A stretch of 64,000 nt of DNA from RUG13409 sp045546135. Its GTDB lineage: Bacteria > Bacillota > Clostridia > Peptostreptococcales > Anaerovoracaceae. The notes under the pieces are model-generated. The model was not told where the DNA came from. It did not search any database and saw nothing but the letters and a program-made list of their open reading frames with translations. A program made the position numbers and the translations under genes. Location: positions 60,735 to 124,734 of the forward strand of contig JAZQCD010000004.1 of assembly GCA_045546135.1 (NCBI GenBank), read 5' to 3'. Positions 26,288 through 34,845 of this stretch are shown one piece after another; the first letter of the stretch is position 1; every line of letters starts with the position of its first letter.

Positions 26288-27721
26288 TCAAAGGAATAAG
26301 TCATCGAGAAGGATTTCTTTTTGAACGATCCCACTATACTTTCCCTTCTTTACTCCATATGTGGTGATCATTGTTAGCTGGATAGTCTTTTTTGATCCTG
26401 TCACACGCCTAAAGCTGTCTACTTTATTCCTTAAAGTTAGATCATATTCTTTGTCGATTATATATTCATTTATGGAATACTTGATTTCGCAAACATTTAT
26501 GACCCGGTCTCGCCTGTCTATAAGCAGATCTATCTGCGCACCCGGAATACCCAGATCAGGATCTCCCTTGGTGTTCCAGGTCGACTGCTCAGATAACACC
26601 CCTGAGATCCCCAGTTTAGTCTTTATCTGCTCTATGTGATCCTTGCATACCTGCTCAAATGTAATTCCGGACCACGCCCGACGCGACGGGTTATCTATAG
26701 CATTACTCCAATAATGTTCATCCTTACCGTAATTGTCTTTTATGAAATGAAAATAGAAGGATGTATAGTAATCAGATAACTCATAATATGTGTCTTTCTT
26801 TTTATTTCCAAACATATTGGTAACGCGAACAAAACCCGAAGATACCAAATTGTTCAACATCTTTGTCAGAGTACCATTTGACGGAATCTTTGTGAGTTCA
26901 GAGATTTCTTTCCTTGTAAAGCCCAGTCTTTTCTTACTCAATACTTCGACGATTTTAATATATTTCTCGCTGTTTGTGAACAAGGTATTATATAAATGAT
27001 CGAACTCATCCCATAAAGTCCCCTTATCTTTGAATAACATCGCATCGATATTCTGCGCGCAAGAATACCTTTTATCGAGCAAATTCAGGTAATATGGGAT
27101 CCCTCCCAGAATCATATAGCATTCTGTTATATCAAACCTGGACCACTCTATGCCTTTCTTATTCAACATTATTTCTGTTTCTTTCAAGCTGAATGGTTTT
27201 AAATAGATCCTGCACGACTGCCGGTTGAACAGGCCTCCTTTATTCTCGGATAGTTTATCGGTCATCCATGATGTGGCAGAGCCGCAAACTATCAATACCA
27301 GATCATCGATCGTAGATGCCCAGTCATTCCAAAACCATTCAAAAACAGGAAGAAAATCCGAACGCGCGGTATCAAGCCAAGGCATCTCGTCAAAAAACAC
27401 CACTTTTTTCTCCCCGGAAGGTAAGGATTCTATATAGTCCCTTAAATATCTGAATGCTTCCCGCCAATTCGATGGAACATCATAATCTTTTCCTGTTTTT
27501 CTCATCAGTTCCTCGCGAAATCCTTCGAGTTGAAATCTGCTTGTCTTTTTATATGCTCCGGTGATCTTAAAGGCAAAATTATTATCAAAATACTCGTTTA
27601 TAAGAAAGGTTTTTCCAACTCTTCTTCTACCGTATACTATAATGAGCTGAGAAGAATCTCTTTCCATACATTGATCGAGTTGAGATATTTCATCACATCT
27701 TCCGATTATTTTGCTTCTCAT
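26288..27721 (-). CDS. ATPase_2 / DUF234 family ATPase
   Basis: 477 residues from ATG 27721 (AGGAG 10 nt upstream). The frame continues 39 nt upstream, but the predicted transcription start at about 27756 leaves no leader for that start. Walker A is YGRRRVGKT, Walker B is VVFFDEMPWLDT, and the sensor-like VLIVCGSATSWM follows. A winged-helix stretch (TRKEISELTKIPSNGTLTKM) precedes the C-terminal DUF234 part, where GAQIDLLIDR and VCEIKYS give an Asp and Glu-x-Lys nuclease-like pattern. Like the AAA_14 gene at 9036 it stands alone with its own repeat-bearing promoter. Function of the family is unsettled. Confidence 0.85.
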   Translation of the reverse strand: MRSKIIGRCDEISQLDQCMERDSSQLIIVYGRRRVGKTFLINEYFDNNFAFKITGAYKKTSRFQLEGFREELMRKTGKDYDVPSNWREAFRYLRDYIESLPSGEKKVVFFDEMPWLDTARSDFLPVFEWFWNDWASTIDDLVLIVCGSATSWMTDKLSENKGGLFNRQSCRIYLKPFSLKETEIMLNKKGIEWSRFDITECYMILGGIPYYLNLLDKRYSCAQNIDAMLFKDKGTLWDEFDHLYNTLFTNSEKYIKIVEVLSKKRLGFTRKEISELTKIPSNGTLTKMLNNLVSSGFVRVTNMFGNKKKDTYYELSDYYTSFYFHFIKDNYGKDEHYWSNAIDNPSRRAWSGITFEQVCKDHIEQIKTKLGISGVLSEQSTWNTKGDPDLGIPGAQIDLLIDRRDRVINVCEIKYSINEYIIDKEYDLTLRNKVDSFRRVTGSKKTIQLTMITTYGVKKGKYSGIVQKEILLDDLFL

Positions 27722-27762
27722 AGTACCACACTCCTGTATTACTTCTGTCTTTTTCTGCATTT

Positions 27763-27833
27763 ATTATACACATAAAGACAGGTATTATCAATATACTTTG
27801 TCTTTATCTCAATTTTTTATATAGATAAAGACA
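27763..27833 (-). promoter_or_regulatory. promoter and triple operator of the ATPase_2 gene
   Basis: On the minus strand: TTGATA (27786-27791), 17 bp, TATAAT (27763-27768). Three copies of the word TGTCTTTAT surround it: one in the spacer (27771-27780) and an inverted pair upstream (27799-27809 and 27823-27833, perfect 11-bp arms, 13-nt gap). This fits binding of a dimeric repressor. Confidence 0.75.
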
Positions 27834-27874
27834 TATTTGGCCATCACTAATATTCAATGCAATGTTTACAATAT

Positions 27875-27916
27875 AAAAACCCCAGGATGATCAATCGCAT
27901 AACTGAGATCCTGAGG
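27875..27916 (-). terminator. terminator of the tldD-tldE operon
   Basis: CCCCAGGAT (27880-27888) pairs with ATCCTGAGG (27908-27916) with one wobble; TTTTTA follows on the minus strand. Confidence 0.8.
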
Positions 27917-27938
27917 AAAAATATATAGGTTTTATTCT

Positions 27939-29264
27939 CTATTCGCCGGCGATCGCGACTTCTGTAAAGTAGATGCTTGGGGCTGCATCGGCACTGACGC
28001 TCCACTCTATGTCAGATCCTACAGCTTCTACCTTTTTCATGAGTTCAAGGAAGTTGGCTGCGACGGTGATAAGACTTACGCTCCTGTCTCTCTTGCCGTC
28101 CTTTACAAGGTAGCCTGAGCACTGAAGTGAAAAGTTTGCAGTTACTGCATCTATGCCTGCATGAAGACCTGCAAGGTCCGTAATGACAAGGCCCTCTCCC
28201 ATCATTGCCATGAGATCATCAAGACTCTTTTCGCCCGGTACTATATAGCAGTTCATTGGAGAGACACCAACAGCTGATGCATAGGATCCCTTGAAACCGT
28301 TTCCTGTGCTCTTGGTGCCCATCCTTGCAGCGCTCTTTGAATCCTGAAGCGCAAGTTCAAAAACTCCGTCCTTTACTACGTTCTTTTTGTATGTGGGGCA
28401 TCCTTCATCGTCGTAGTTTGCTCTTTGGTAGGATTCTTGGCAGCTCGGGTCATCTATGACAGTGATCTTTTCTGAGAATATCTGCTGTCCTATCTTGTCT
28501 CTTAAGGGTGAAATACCTTTTCCGATGAGATCTCCGCTGTAGAGGTAGCTAAAAGCTGCAAAGAGATCGCTCATTGCATCCTTATCGAAGATGACAGGAT
28601 AGTTTCCGCTCTTCATTGAAGATGCACCCAACTTCTTAAGACCGCTGTCACATACCTTCTTTACAAAGGCATCTGTATCGAACTTATCTAAGTCCTCGAC
28701 CACCTTTATATCAAAGGCTGTCTTTACTTCTTCCCCTTCCTTTGCCGCTGCTTCTGCAACGATTACGTGGATCCTGCTGGTGTCTTCAACGGACATGCCT
28801 TTTGAGTTTGCAATGATCCTCTTTGATACTATCTCTTCCCACTCCACTTCATTTACCATGAGCATGCGAGGATCGTAGGCAAGTATCTTCTTTTCCACAT
28901 CTGCAAGGACTGCTTTTACCTTGTCTGCTTCAGGTATGACAAAGCTATGGATGTCGGGTATCTCTTCTCCTTTTTCAGGTTCTCTGATGAATACCTCGTC
29001 CTCTGATGTGACGGACTCTGCCTGCTCTATCATCTTGCAAAGGACCTTTTCCATTTGCTCATCGCCTGTGTCTTCGGTGGCATAGTTGGCAAGCTTTCCA
29101 TGGTATATTCCCCTTAAGGCTGTTCCCATTACATGGGAAGTGGTAAAGGAATCCATAACGCCCTTGTACCAGCTGTAATCCTTCTTTTCCGATACGTCCT
29201 GATATACTTCAAAGCTCTCAAAGCCCATTTTAAGAGCTGTATCTATCCAAAGCTTTTTATTCAT
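27939..29264 (-). CDS. tldE: TldE/PmbA-family metallopeptidase subunit
   Basis: 441 residues. It has the layout of the TldE (PmbA) subunit: an N-terminal part with DSFTTSHVMGTALRGIYHGK, a central PVIFDKDAMSDLFAAF, and a C-terminal GLVITDLAGLHAGIDAVTAN and CSGYLVKDGKRDRSV. It has no HExxxH motif, as expected for the non-catalytic partner. TldD and TldE form a heterodimeric protease that degrades unfolded or modified peptides and matures some ribosomal peptides. It overlaps the start region of tldD by 8 nt. No peptide precursor gene was found nearby. Confidence 0.9.
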   Translation of the reverse strand: MNKKLWIDTALKMGFESFEVYQDVSEKKDYSWYKGVMDSFTTSHVMGTALRGIYHGKLANYATEDTGDEQMEKVLCKMIEQAESVTSEDEVFIREPEKGEEIPDIHSFVIPEADKVKAVLADVEKKILAYDPRMLMVNEVEWEEIVSKRIIANSKGMSVEDTSRIHVIVAEAAAKEGEEVKTAFDIKVVEDLDKFDTDAFVKKVCDSGLKKLGASSMKSGNYPVIFDKDAMSDLFAAFSYLYSGDLIGKGISPLRDKIGQQIFSEKITVIDDPSCQESYQRANYDDEGCPTYKKNVVKDGVFELALQDSKSAARMGTKSTGNGFKGSYASAVGVSPMNCYIVPGEKSLDDLMAMMGEGLVITDLAGLHAGIDAVTANFSLQCSGYLVKDGKRDRSVSLITVAANFLELMKKVEAVGSDIEWSVSADAAPSIYFTEVAIAGE

Positions 29265-30645
29265 TTGCGGTACCTCCTACGGTTATGGAAGAAACGAGGA
29301 TGGATGGCTGACCTACGTCTGTAGGTATGGATCCGCTGATGCTTCCACACATTCCCTGTCCTCTCTCAAGGTTGCTGCAGACCTTGGTAATACTCATAAG
29401 GATGTCTTTGCCGTTCCCTATGAGAGCTGCACCCTTTACAGGATAGGCTATCTTTCCGTCTATGATCATATATCCTTCGCTGACAGCAAAGTTGAATTCG
29501 CCAGTCTGAGGATCTACAGATCCTCCTCCCATCTGCTTTGCGTAAAGGCCCTTTTCGATGCCTTCAAAGAGGTTCTCAAAGCTGTCCTTTCCTGCCATGA
29601 TGAAGGTATTGCTCATCCTTGAGGTGGGTTCGTATTTGTATGACTGCCTTCTGCCGCTGCCCGTAGACTCTGCTCCCATACGTCTGCCGTTGAGCCTGTC
29701 TATCATGTAGGAAGTAAGGATACCGTCTTTTATGAGGACTCTTCTTTGCTGGAAGTTTCCTTCATCATCTATGTTTTGGCTGCCCCAGGCATTGGGAATG
29801 GTACCGTCATCTACTGCGCTTACGCACTCGTTTGCAATCCTTTGTCCCATCTTTCCTGCGAATACGCTAGCATCCTTTGCAACTCCCGTTGCCTCAAGAG
29901 CATGACCGCAGGCTTCGTGGAATATGACTCCTCCAAATTCATTGTCGATGATGACAGGCATCTTGCCGCTCGGGCAGTCCTTTGCAGAAAGCATGACTAT
30001 GGCCTGCCTTGCAGCTTCCTTTCCTATGTCCTCAGGAGTCCTTGTCTCGTAGAATTCAAGGCCCATGCCGGCTCCCGGTCTGCAGCCGCCGCTTTGCATG
30101 TTGTCTCCTTCCTGGCTGAAGGCATCGACTGACATGCGGGTCCTGACTCTTGTATCTGATATGAGGCGGCCTTCGCTGTTTGAGATCTGGACTTCCTGCC
30201 TTACGTTTAAGAGCAGTGCCTGGACCTTTACTATCCTTTCGTCAGCTTCCTTGGCTGCATTTGTAGCCCTAATGAGCAGATCTGCCTTATCTGTAAGGCT
30301 CACCTTTTCAAAGTCTACCTTTACGGGATGCTTGGTCTCGTATTCTACTCTTGTAAGCTCGGTAGGGCCTTTAGCGTCCCCTCTTCCTACTGTATCCACA
30401 AGATCCTTGATTATGGGAAGGACAGCTTCATCGCTGCTTTCATTGCTGTATCCGTATACAGATGATTCTCCCTTGTAAAGGCGTATGCCAATACCCTTGG
30501 TGTTTGTCTCATTTACTTCTTCAACGTTTCCGTTGAGCATGCGAATAGTTTCACTTATCTCGTCTTCTTCATAGATCTCAGCAAAATCTGCCTCGGATGC
30601 CATGAGAAGATCGAGATATCTTTCAAGCGTTTTCTTATCTAACAT
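29257..30645 (-). CDS. tldD: TldD metallopeptidase, catalytic subunit
   Basis: 462 residues. GGVIFHEACGHALEA contains the zinc motif HExxxH, and the C-terminal MCGSISGSIPTDVGQPSI holds the region of the third zinc ligand, a Cys. AAAGGAGG precedes the ATG. It is co-transcribed with tldE, upstream of it. Length and motifs match the usual family of about 460 residues. Confidence 0.93.
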   Translation of the reverse strand: MLDKKTLERYLDLLMASEADFAEIYEEDEISETIRMLNGNVEEVNETNTKGIGIRLYKGESSVYGYSNESSDEAVLPIIKDLVDTVGRGDAKGPTELTRVEYETKHPVKVDFEKVSLTDKADLLIRATNAAKEADERIVKVQALLLNVRQEVQISNSEGRLISDTRVRTRMSVDAFSQEGDNMQSGGCRPGAGMGLEFYETRTPEDIGKEAARQAIVMLSAKDCPSGKMPVIIDNEFGGVIFHEACGHALEATGVAKDASVFAGKMGQRIANECVSAVDDGTIPNAWGSQNIDDEGNFQQRRVLIKDGILTSYMIDRLNGRRMGAESTGSGRRQSYKYEPTSRMSNTFIMAGKDSFENLFEGIEKGLYAKQMGGGSVDPQTGEFNFAVSEGYMIIDGKIAYPVKGAALIGNGKDILMSITKVCSNLERGQGMCGSISGSIPTDVGQPSILVSSITVGGTANE

Positions 30646-30655
30646 GTTTCCTCCT

Positions 30656-31501
30656 TTATCTAATATGTTCTAAGGTTCCTATGAACATTTCCTTATCGAA
30701 TGCATCTTTCATCCTATCCGATGAAACAAAACTGCTTACATCTTTCCAGGCAAGATCAAAGTCCACTATCTCAAATCTTTCTTTCAGCATAGTCTTAAGG
30801 ATCTCCGGGGTAACGCTCTCATCGGCACCGATCTTTTCCTTAATCCTTAATGCTGCAGTAAGATAATCGTAATTCGGCACTGCACCCTTTGAGATATAGT
30901 AGAGATAATCATAAAAATCTCTGCCTTTTACTCTCGTTTTCCAGTTCCGTTCGAGTACAGCCATCAATTTGCTCGAAAACATCGTGGAAAGATCGAAAGT
31001 TTTTATTTTCGCAAATCCGGGCCATGTTATGGTCTTGTATTCTATGTTTCCCAAATTTGCAACGGTCGTCTCCAGTTCTGTTTTTACACTCATTTTCTCA
31101 TTTGATGCAGCTGATATGGACATGCCTGCTTTTTCCACAGTTTCTCTCAAATTAAAACTAATGTAACATGTAATGACTCCCGTCTGTACATTTTTTTCTT
31201 TCATTTTGACATCTGCATCTATACCGTAAGCAGCCAATTCCTTTATAGCATATGCCACGCATCCCGAAAAATCTGCATCACAGTCATTGATCAAAACGAA
31301 ATCCAAGTCTTCACTGAATCTGTCAAGATCCCTGAGTATTTTCAGAGAAGTCCCTCCGTAAAACACTGCATTCTCAAAGAGCCCGCTTCTCGCAAGACCG
31401 CAAAGAATTATCCTTTGCGCTATCTCCCTGAGCGCGTTCCTTAACTCAAAATCATTTCTGCATTCGTATCTCTTAAGTAGATTCCCAATCATGTTTTCCA
31501 T
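30656..31501 (-). CDS. AbiEii-type nucleotidyltransferase toxin
   Basis: 281 residues. FYGGTSLKILRDLDRFSEDL (GGT and SEDLDF motifs, with Asp residues for metal) is the nucleotidyltransferase core of AbiEii/MenT-like toxins; a conserved Lys/Arg stretch TFDLSTMFSSKLMAVLERN and GRDFYDYLYY follow. Such toxins add nucleotides to RNA or use NTPs to stop growth and act in phage defence. It starts at the last base of the upstream antitoxin gene's stop, so translation is coupled. It is a type IV-like pair as known for AbiE. Confidence 0.88.
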   Translation of the reverse strand: MENMIGNLLKRYECRNDFELRNALREIAQRIILCGLARSGLFENAVFYGGTSLKILRDLDRFSEDLDFVLINDCDADFSGCVAYAIKELAAYGIDADVKMKEKNVQTGVITCYISFNLRETVEKAGMSISAASNEKMSVKTELETTVANLGNIEYKTITWPGFAKIKTFDLSTMFSSKLMAVLERNWKTRVKGRDFYDYLYYISKGAVPNYDYLTAALRIKEKIGADESVTPEILKTMLKERFEIVDFDLAWKDVSSFVSSDRMKDAFDKEMFIGTLEHIR

Positions 31502-32085
31502 TATTTTTCCCCTTTTAAAAACTTTTGAAATAACTTGTGATTAGTGGAATTATATAGATTTGATAAAAACAGCAAGTCATCCTTATTCAATTCCTTCAGT
31601 ATATACTCATCAAACCTGAGGTCATCAAAGATCAACGCCCTAAATTCATTTAGATTCTGCGTGGGACTTGAGATATATATCATATCGCACACAGCCTTCT
31701 CGGGCCTTGCCATAAAGAAACTATATTCACTCACACTCCTTTCTTCGATCCCATACGAAAAAACTCTCAATGGCACATCTCTGTACAAGTACCGACCAAA
31801 TTCATTGACATACTCCTTGATATGTCTTTTTTGCGTCGTCGCACTGGTTATGGCTTGAACAACTTCGGGAATGATCCCATACTCAGACAAGGCAGTTTGA
31901 AATGAAATATACGAAGGTCCATAGATCGCATTGGCAAGAAGCATCGGATCCACCTTAGGATCTGTCTCATACAAACCCCTGCAGATAGGGAAGATGGCTC
32001 TGCTTCGCACCATCCTGGATATTTTCATCTTTGGATTACTGTACCCTGAATATTCATTTTTAAGTTCCGCGTATGTTTTTATCAT
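31501..32085 (-). CDS. AbiEi-type antitoxin with winged helix
   Basis: 194 residues from ATG 32085 (GGAG 6 nt upstream); the longer frame has no ribosome site. The N-terminal MIKTYAELKNEYSG, then PKMKISRMVRSRAIFPICRG, is the winged-helix part, and GPSYISFQTALSEYGIIPE is the signature of the AbiEi / DUF6088 group. The C-terminal half should carry the antitoxin function. AbiEi represses the abiE promoter. Directly coupled to the toxin gene. Confidence 0.85.
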   Translation of the reverse strand: MIKTYAELKNEYSGYSNPKMKISRMVRSRAIFPICRGLYETDPKVDPMLLANAIYGPSYISFQTALSEYGIIPEVVQAITSATTQKRHIKEYVNEFGRYLYRDVPLRVFSYGIEERSVSEYSFFMARPEKAVCDMIYISSPTQNLNEFRALIFDDLRFDEYILKELNKDDLLFLSNLYNSTNHKLFQKFLKGEK

Positions 32086-32174
32086 ATTTGCTCCATTAAG
32101 TACAATGTTACGATACTTTCTGTAGCAAATCAACCCATTTTTTTATATTTATATAAGAATCTTCTTCGCAAAAC

Positions 32175-32219
32175 AAAAAATCCTCCGGCAACTGCAATAA
32201 AACGGGAGTTGCCGGAGGA
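32175..32219 (-). terminator. terminator of metG
   Basis: A perfect 13-bp stem (32181-32193 with 32207-32219) is followed on the minus strand by TTTTTTG. Confidence 0.9.
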
Positions 32220-32251
32220 AATCTACTGTCTGATATTTACTTCTTTAGGTC

Positions 32252-34219
32252 CTAGCCTATGGTGCTGCCAGCTTCGGCGGCAGTCTGAGCAAATTTGAGT
32301 TTGCCGTCTGGGTCTTCGCCAAAGAGGAGCATGCCTCTGCTCTCTATGCCTCTGAGCATACGAGGTTTGAGGTTTACTACAGCTATAACATGCTGACCTA
32401 CGCATTCTTCCGGCTTAAAGTGCTTTGCAACGCCGCTGACTATGGTCCTCTTTTCAAAACCAAGGTCTACTTCGAATACAAGGAGCTTGTCTGCCTTTGG
32501 ATGTTTCTCGGCCTTTGTGATGACTCCTGAGCGAAGGTCTATCTTGTCAAAGTCGCCGAATTCTATCTCTTCTTTGACAGGCTCATACTTTTTGCCTTGA
32601 GCCTCTGCCATGGCCTTTTGTCTCAGTTCCTCCAGCTCTTCAAGTTCCTTCTTTATATCGAGCCTTGGGAATATGACCTCACCTCTTTGGACCTTTTGTC
32701 CATCGTAAGTATCAAAGCTAAGAGCGTCTTCCCAAACAGGATCTCCGGAAAGGCCTATTTGCTCTCTGATCTTTGAAGATGTTGTGTGCATGAAGGGGAA
32801 GATAAGGACTGATACGATGCGAAGAGTCTCTGCAAGATTGTGCATGACCTCTCCAAGTCTTTCCTTCTTTGCTTCGTCCTTTGCAAGTACCCATGGAGCT
32901 GTCTCGTCTATATACTTGTTTGTCCTTCTGACTACTTCCCAGATGTCTTCAAGAGCCAGGTTGAACTGGAACTTGTCCATGTGTGCTTCGACCTTTGCGT
33001 GGCAGTCAAGAGCAAGGCTTCTGAGTTCTTCGTCAGGATCTTCCATTGCAGATTCCTTGTGAGCAGGAACTACGCCATCGCAATACTTCTCTATCATGGA
33101 AACGCTTCTTGAAACAAGGTTTCCAAGGTCGTTTGCAAGGTCAAAGTTGAGCCTGTTGAGCATGACTTCATTTGTGAATGCTCCGTCCTGACCGAAGGTA
33201 TATTCACGGAGAAGGAAATATTTAAGAGCATCTACTCCGTAGCGGTCTATGAGGACTACGGGATCTACCACATTGCCCTTTGACTTTGACATCTTGCCGC
33301 CGTCAATTAATATCCAGCCGTGTCCGAGGACATGCTTTGGAAGTTCGATACCTGCTGACATGAGCATTGCAGGCCATATGATGGAGTGGAAACGAACTAT
33401 TTCCTTTCCTACAAGGTGGAAATCTGCAGGCCAGAATTTCTTAAAGAGAGTTCCGTCTGATTCGCCTTCTACATCACCTTCGACACCGCCTTCTATATAT
33501 GGGCAGCCAAGGGAAGTGATATAGTTGGAAAGAGCATCGAGCCATACGTACATGACATGCTTGTCATCGATGGGCACAGGAATGCCCCAGTCAAAGGAAG
33601 ACCTTGAAATGCAAAGGTCCTCGAGTCCCTGGTCAATAAAGCCGAGCATCTCGTTTACTCTTGTCATAGGCTGAAGAAATTCTCCCTTTGCAAGAAGCTC
33701 TCTTACAGGCTGTGCATATTTGGAAAGCTTAAAGAAGTAGGCTTCTTCTGCTGCTTTTTGAACAGGTCTTCCGCAGTCAGGGCAGGTATGACCTTCACCA
33801 AGCTGGCTCTCTGTCCAGTAGCTTTCGCAGGGAACGCAGTACCATCCTTCATATGATCCTTTATATATATCGCCCTTTTCGTACATCTTCATGAAGAGGT
33901 CCTGGACTCTCTTCATGTGCCTTGGCTCTGTGGTCCTGATGAAATCGTCATAGGATATCTCCATAGTAGCCCAAAGCTTTTTGATGCCGCCTACGATGTT
34001 GTCTACATACTCCTGAGGTGTGACGCCCTTGTCTGCAGCTTTGGTCTGGATCTTCTGGCCGTGCTCGTCTGTTCCAGTTAGGAAGCGAACATCATAACCC
34101 TGGAGCCTCTTGAACCTTGCCATGGCGTCTGCCATGACTGTGCAGTAGGTATGACCTATGTGCAGGTTGTCGCTTGGGTAGTAGATCGGAGTGGTGATAT
34201 AAAATGTTTTCTTTTCCAT
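32252..34219 (-). CDS. metG: methionyl-tRNA synthetase
   Basis: 655 residues. YPSDNLHIGHTYCTV has the HIGH motif, and GGKMSKSKGNVVDP the KMSKS loop. The zinc knuckle has two CxxC pairs (CVPCESYW and CPDCGRP). The anticodon-binding helical domain follows, and the last 110 residues are an EMAP/Arc1p-type tRNA-binding domain (DLRSGVITKAEKHPKADKLL). The enzyme charges initiator and elongator tRNA-Met. Single gene with its own terminator. Confidence 0.96.
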   Translation of the reverse strand: MEKKTFYITTPIYYPSDNLHIGHTYCTVMADAMARFKRLQGYDVRFLTGTDEHGQKIQTKAADKGVTPQEYVDNIVGGIKKLWATMEISYDDFIRTTEPRHMKRVQDLFMKMYEKGDIYKGSYEGWYCVPCESYWTESQLGEGHTCPDCGRPVQKAAEEAYFFKLSKYAQPVRELLAKGEFLQPMTRVNEMLGFIDQGLEDLCISRSSFDWGIPVPIDDKHVMYVWLDALSNYITSLGCPYIEGGVEGDVEGESDGTLFKKFWPADFHLVGKEIVRFHSIIWPAMLMSAGIELPKHVLGHGWILIDGGKMSKSKGNVVDPVVLIDRYGVDALKYFLLREYTFGQDGAFTNEVMLNRLNFDLANDLGNLVSRSVSMIEKYCDGVVPAHKESAMEDPDEELRSLALDCHAKVEAHMDKFQFNLALEDIWEVVRRTNKYIDETAPWVLAKDEAKKERLGEVMHNLAETLRIVSVLIFPFMHTTSSKIREQIGLSGDPVWEDALSFDTYDGQKVQRGEVIFPRLDIKKELEELEELRQKAMAEAQGKKYEPVKEEIEFGDFDKIDLRSGVITKAEKHPKADKLLVFEVDLGFEKRTIVSGVAKHFKPEECVGQHVIAVVNLKPRMLRGIESRGMLLFGEDPDGKLKFAQTAAEAGSTIG

Positions 34220-34339
34220 ATATTTTCCCTTTCTTTAAGGTAATACTTTCATTCTAACATTGGTATTGTATTCTTTTCTTTGCGTTCACGCAAGTTATGT
34301 TGTATTATATTGTTATTGAAAGCATTGGAGGCAAATAAC

Positions 34340-34804
34340 ATGTTCGGAAGAAAAAAAGTTGAAGAACCTGAAGTTATAGAAAAACCTATAGAAAGAAAAC
34401 CTGTAGTTCCCGTATTCACACCGTCAAGAGTTACTACGATAGCAAGGGACGTTACTCTTACGGGCGACTTTATCACTAATGATCTCATGGAGGTCAAGGG
34501 AAACATCAAAGGAAATATCATATCTGAAGGAAAGGTCCACATAGCAGAAGGCGGACTCCTAAGAGGTGATGTAAAAGCAACAGACATCCTTGTAGACGGA
34601 AGTGTAGACGGCAAAGTCATCATAAGCAATGTTGCTGAGATCTCAAACACAGGATCCCTTCAGGGAACTCTTGAGACAAAGACACTCGTAACAAATCCTC
34701 AGTCTCACTTTGACGGAAGACTGTCCATGATACCGGAAAGGATGAAACCACATGTAGACCCCATTCCGGAACCGGACCAGGATTCTTCACCTATTGAATA
34801 CTAA
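34340..34804 (+). CDS. bactofilin
   Basis: 154 residues from ATG 34340, with GGAGG 9 nt upstream. The core (about 35-125) is a right-handed beta-helix of short turns: LTGDFITNDLMEVKGNIKGN, IISEGKVHIAEGGLLRGDV and GSVDGKVIISNVAEI, typical of polymer-forming cytoskeletal bactofilins. The tails are disordered, with charged residues at the N-terminus and a Pro-rich end. Bactofilins polymerise without nucleotide at the membrane and shape the cell. It faces metG divergently and ends with its own terminator. Confidence 0.9.
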   Translation: MFGRKKVEEPEVIEKPIERKPVVPVFTPSRVTTIARDVTLTGDFITNDLMEVKGNIKGNIISEGKVHIAEGGLLRGDVKATDILVDGSVDGKVIISNVAEISNTGSLQGTLETKTLVTNPQSHFDGRLSMIPERMKPHVDPIPEPDQDSSPIEY

Positions 34805-34810
34805 AAGCAA

Positions 34811-34833
34811 AACCACGCAAACGCGTGGTTTTT
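34811..34833 (+). terminator. terminator of the bactofilin gene
   Basis: AACCACGC (34811-34818) and GCGTGGTT (34823-34830) around AAAC, followed by TTT on the plus strand. Confidence 0.85.
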
Positions 34834-34845
34834 GATTGCATAATA

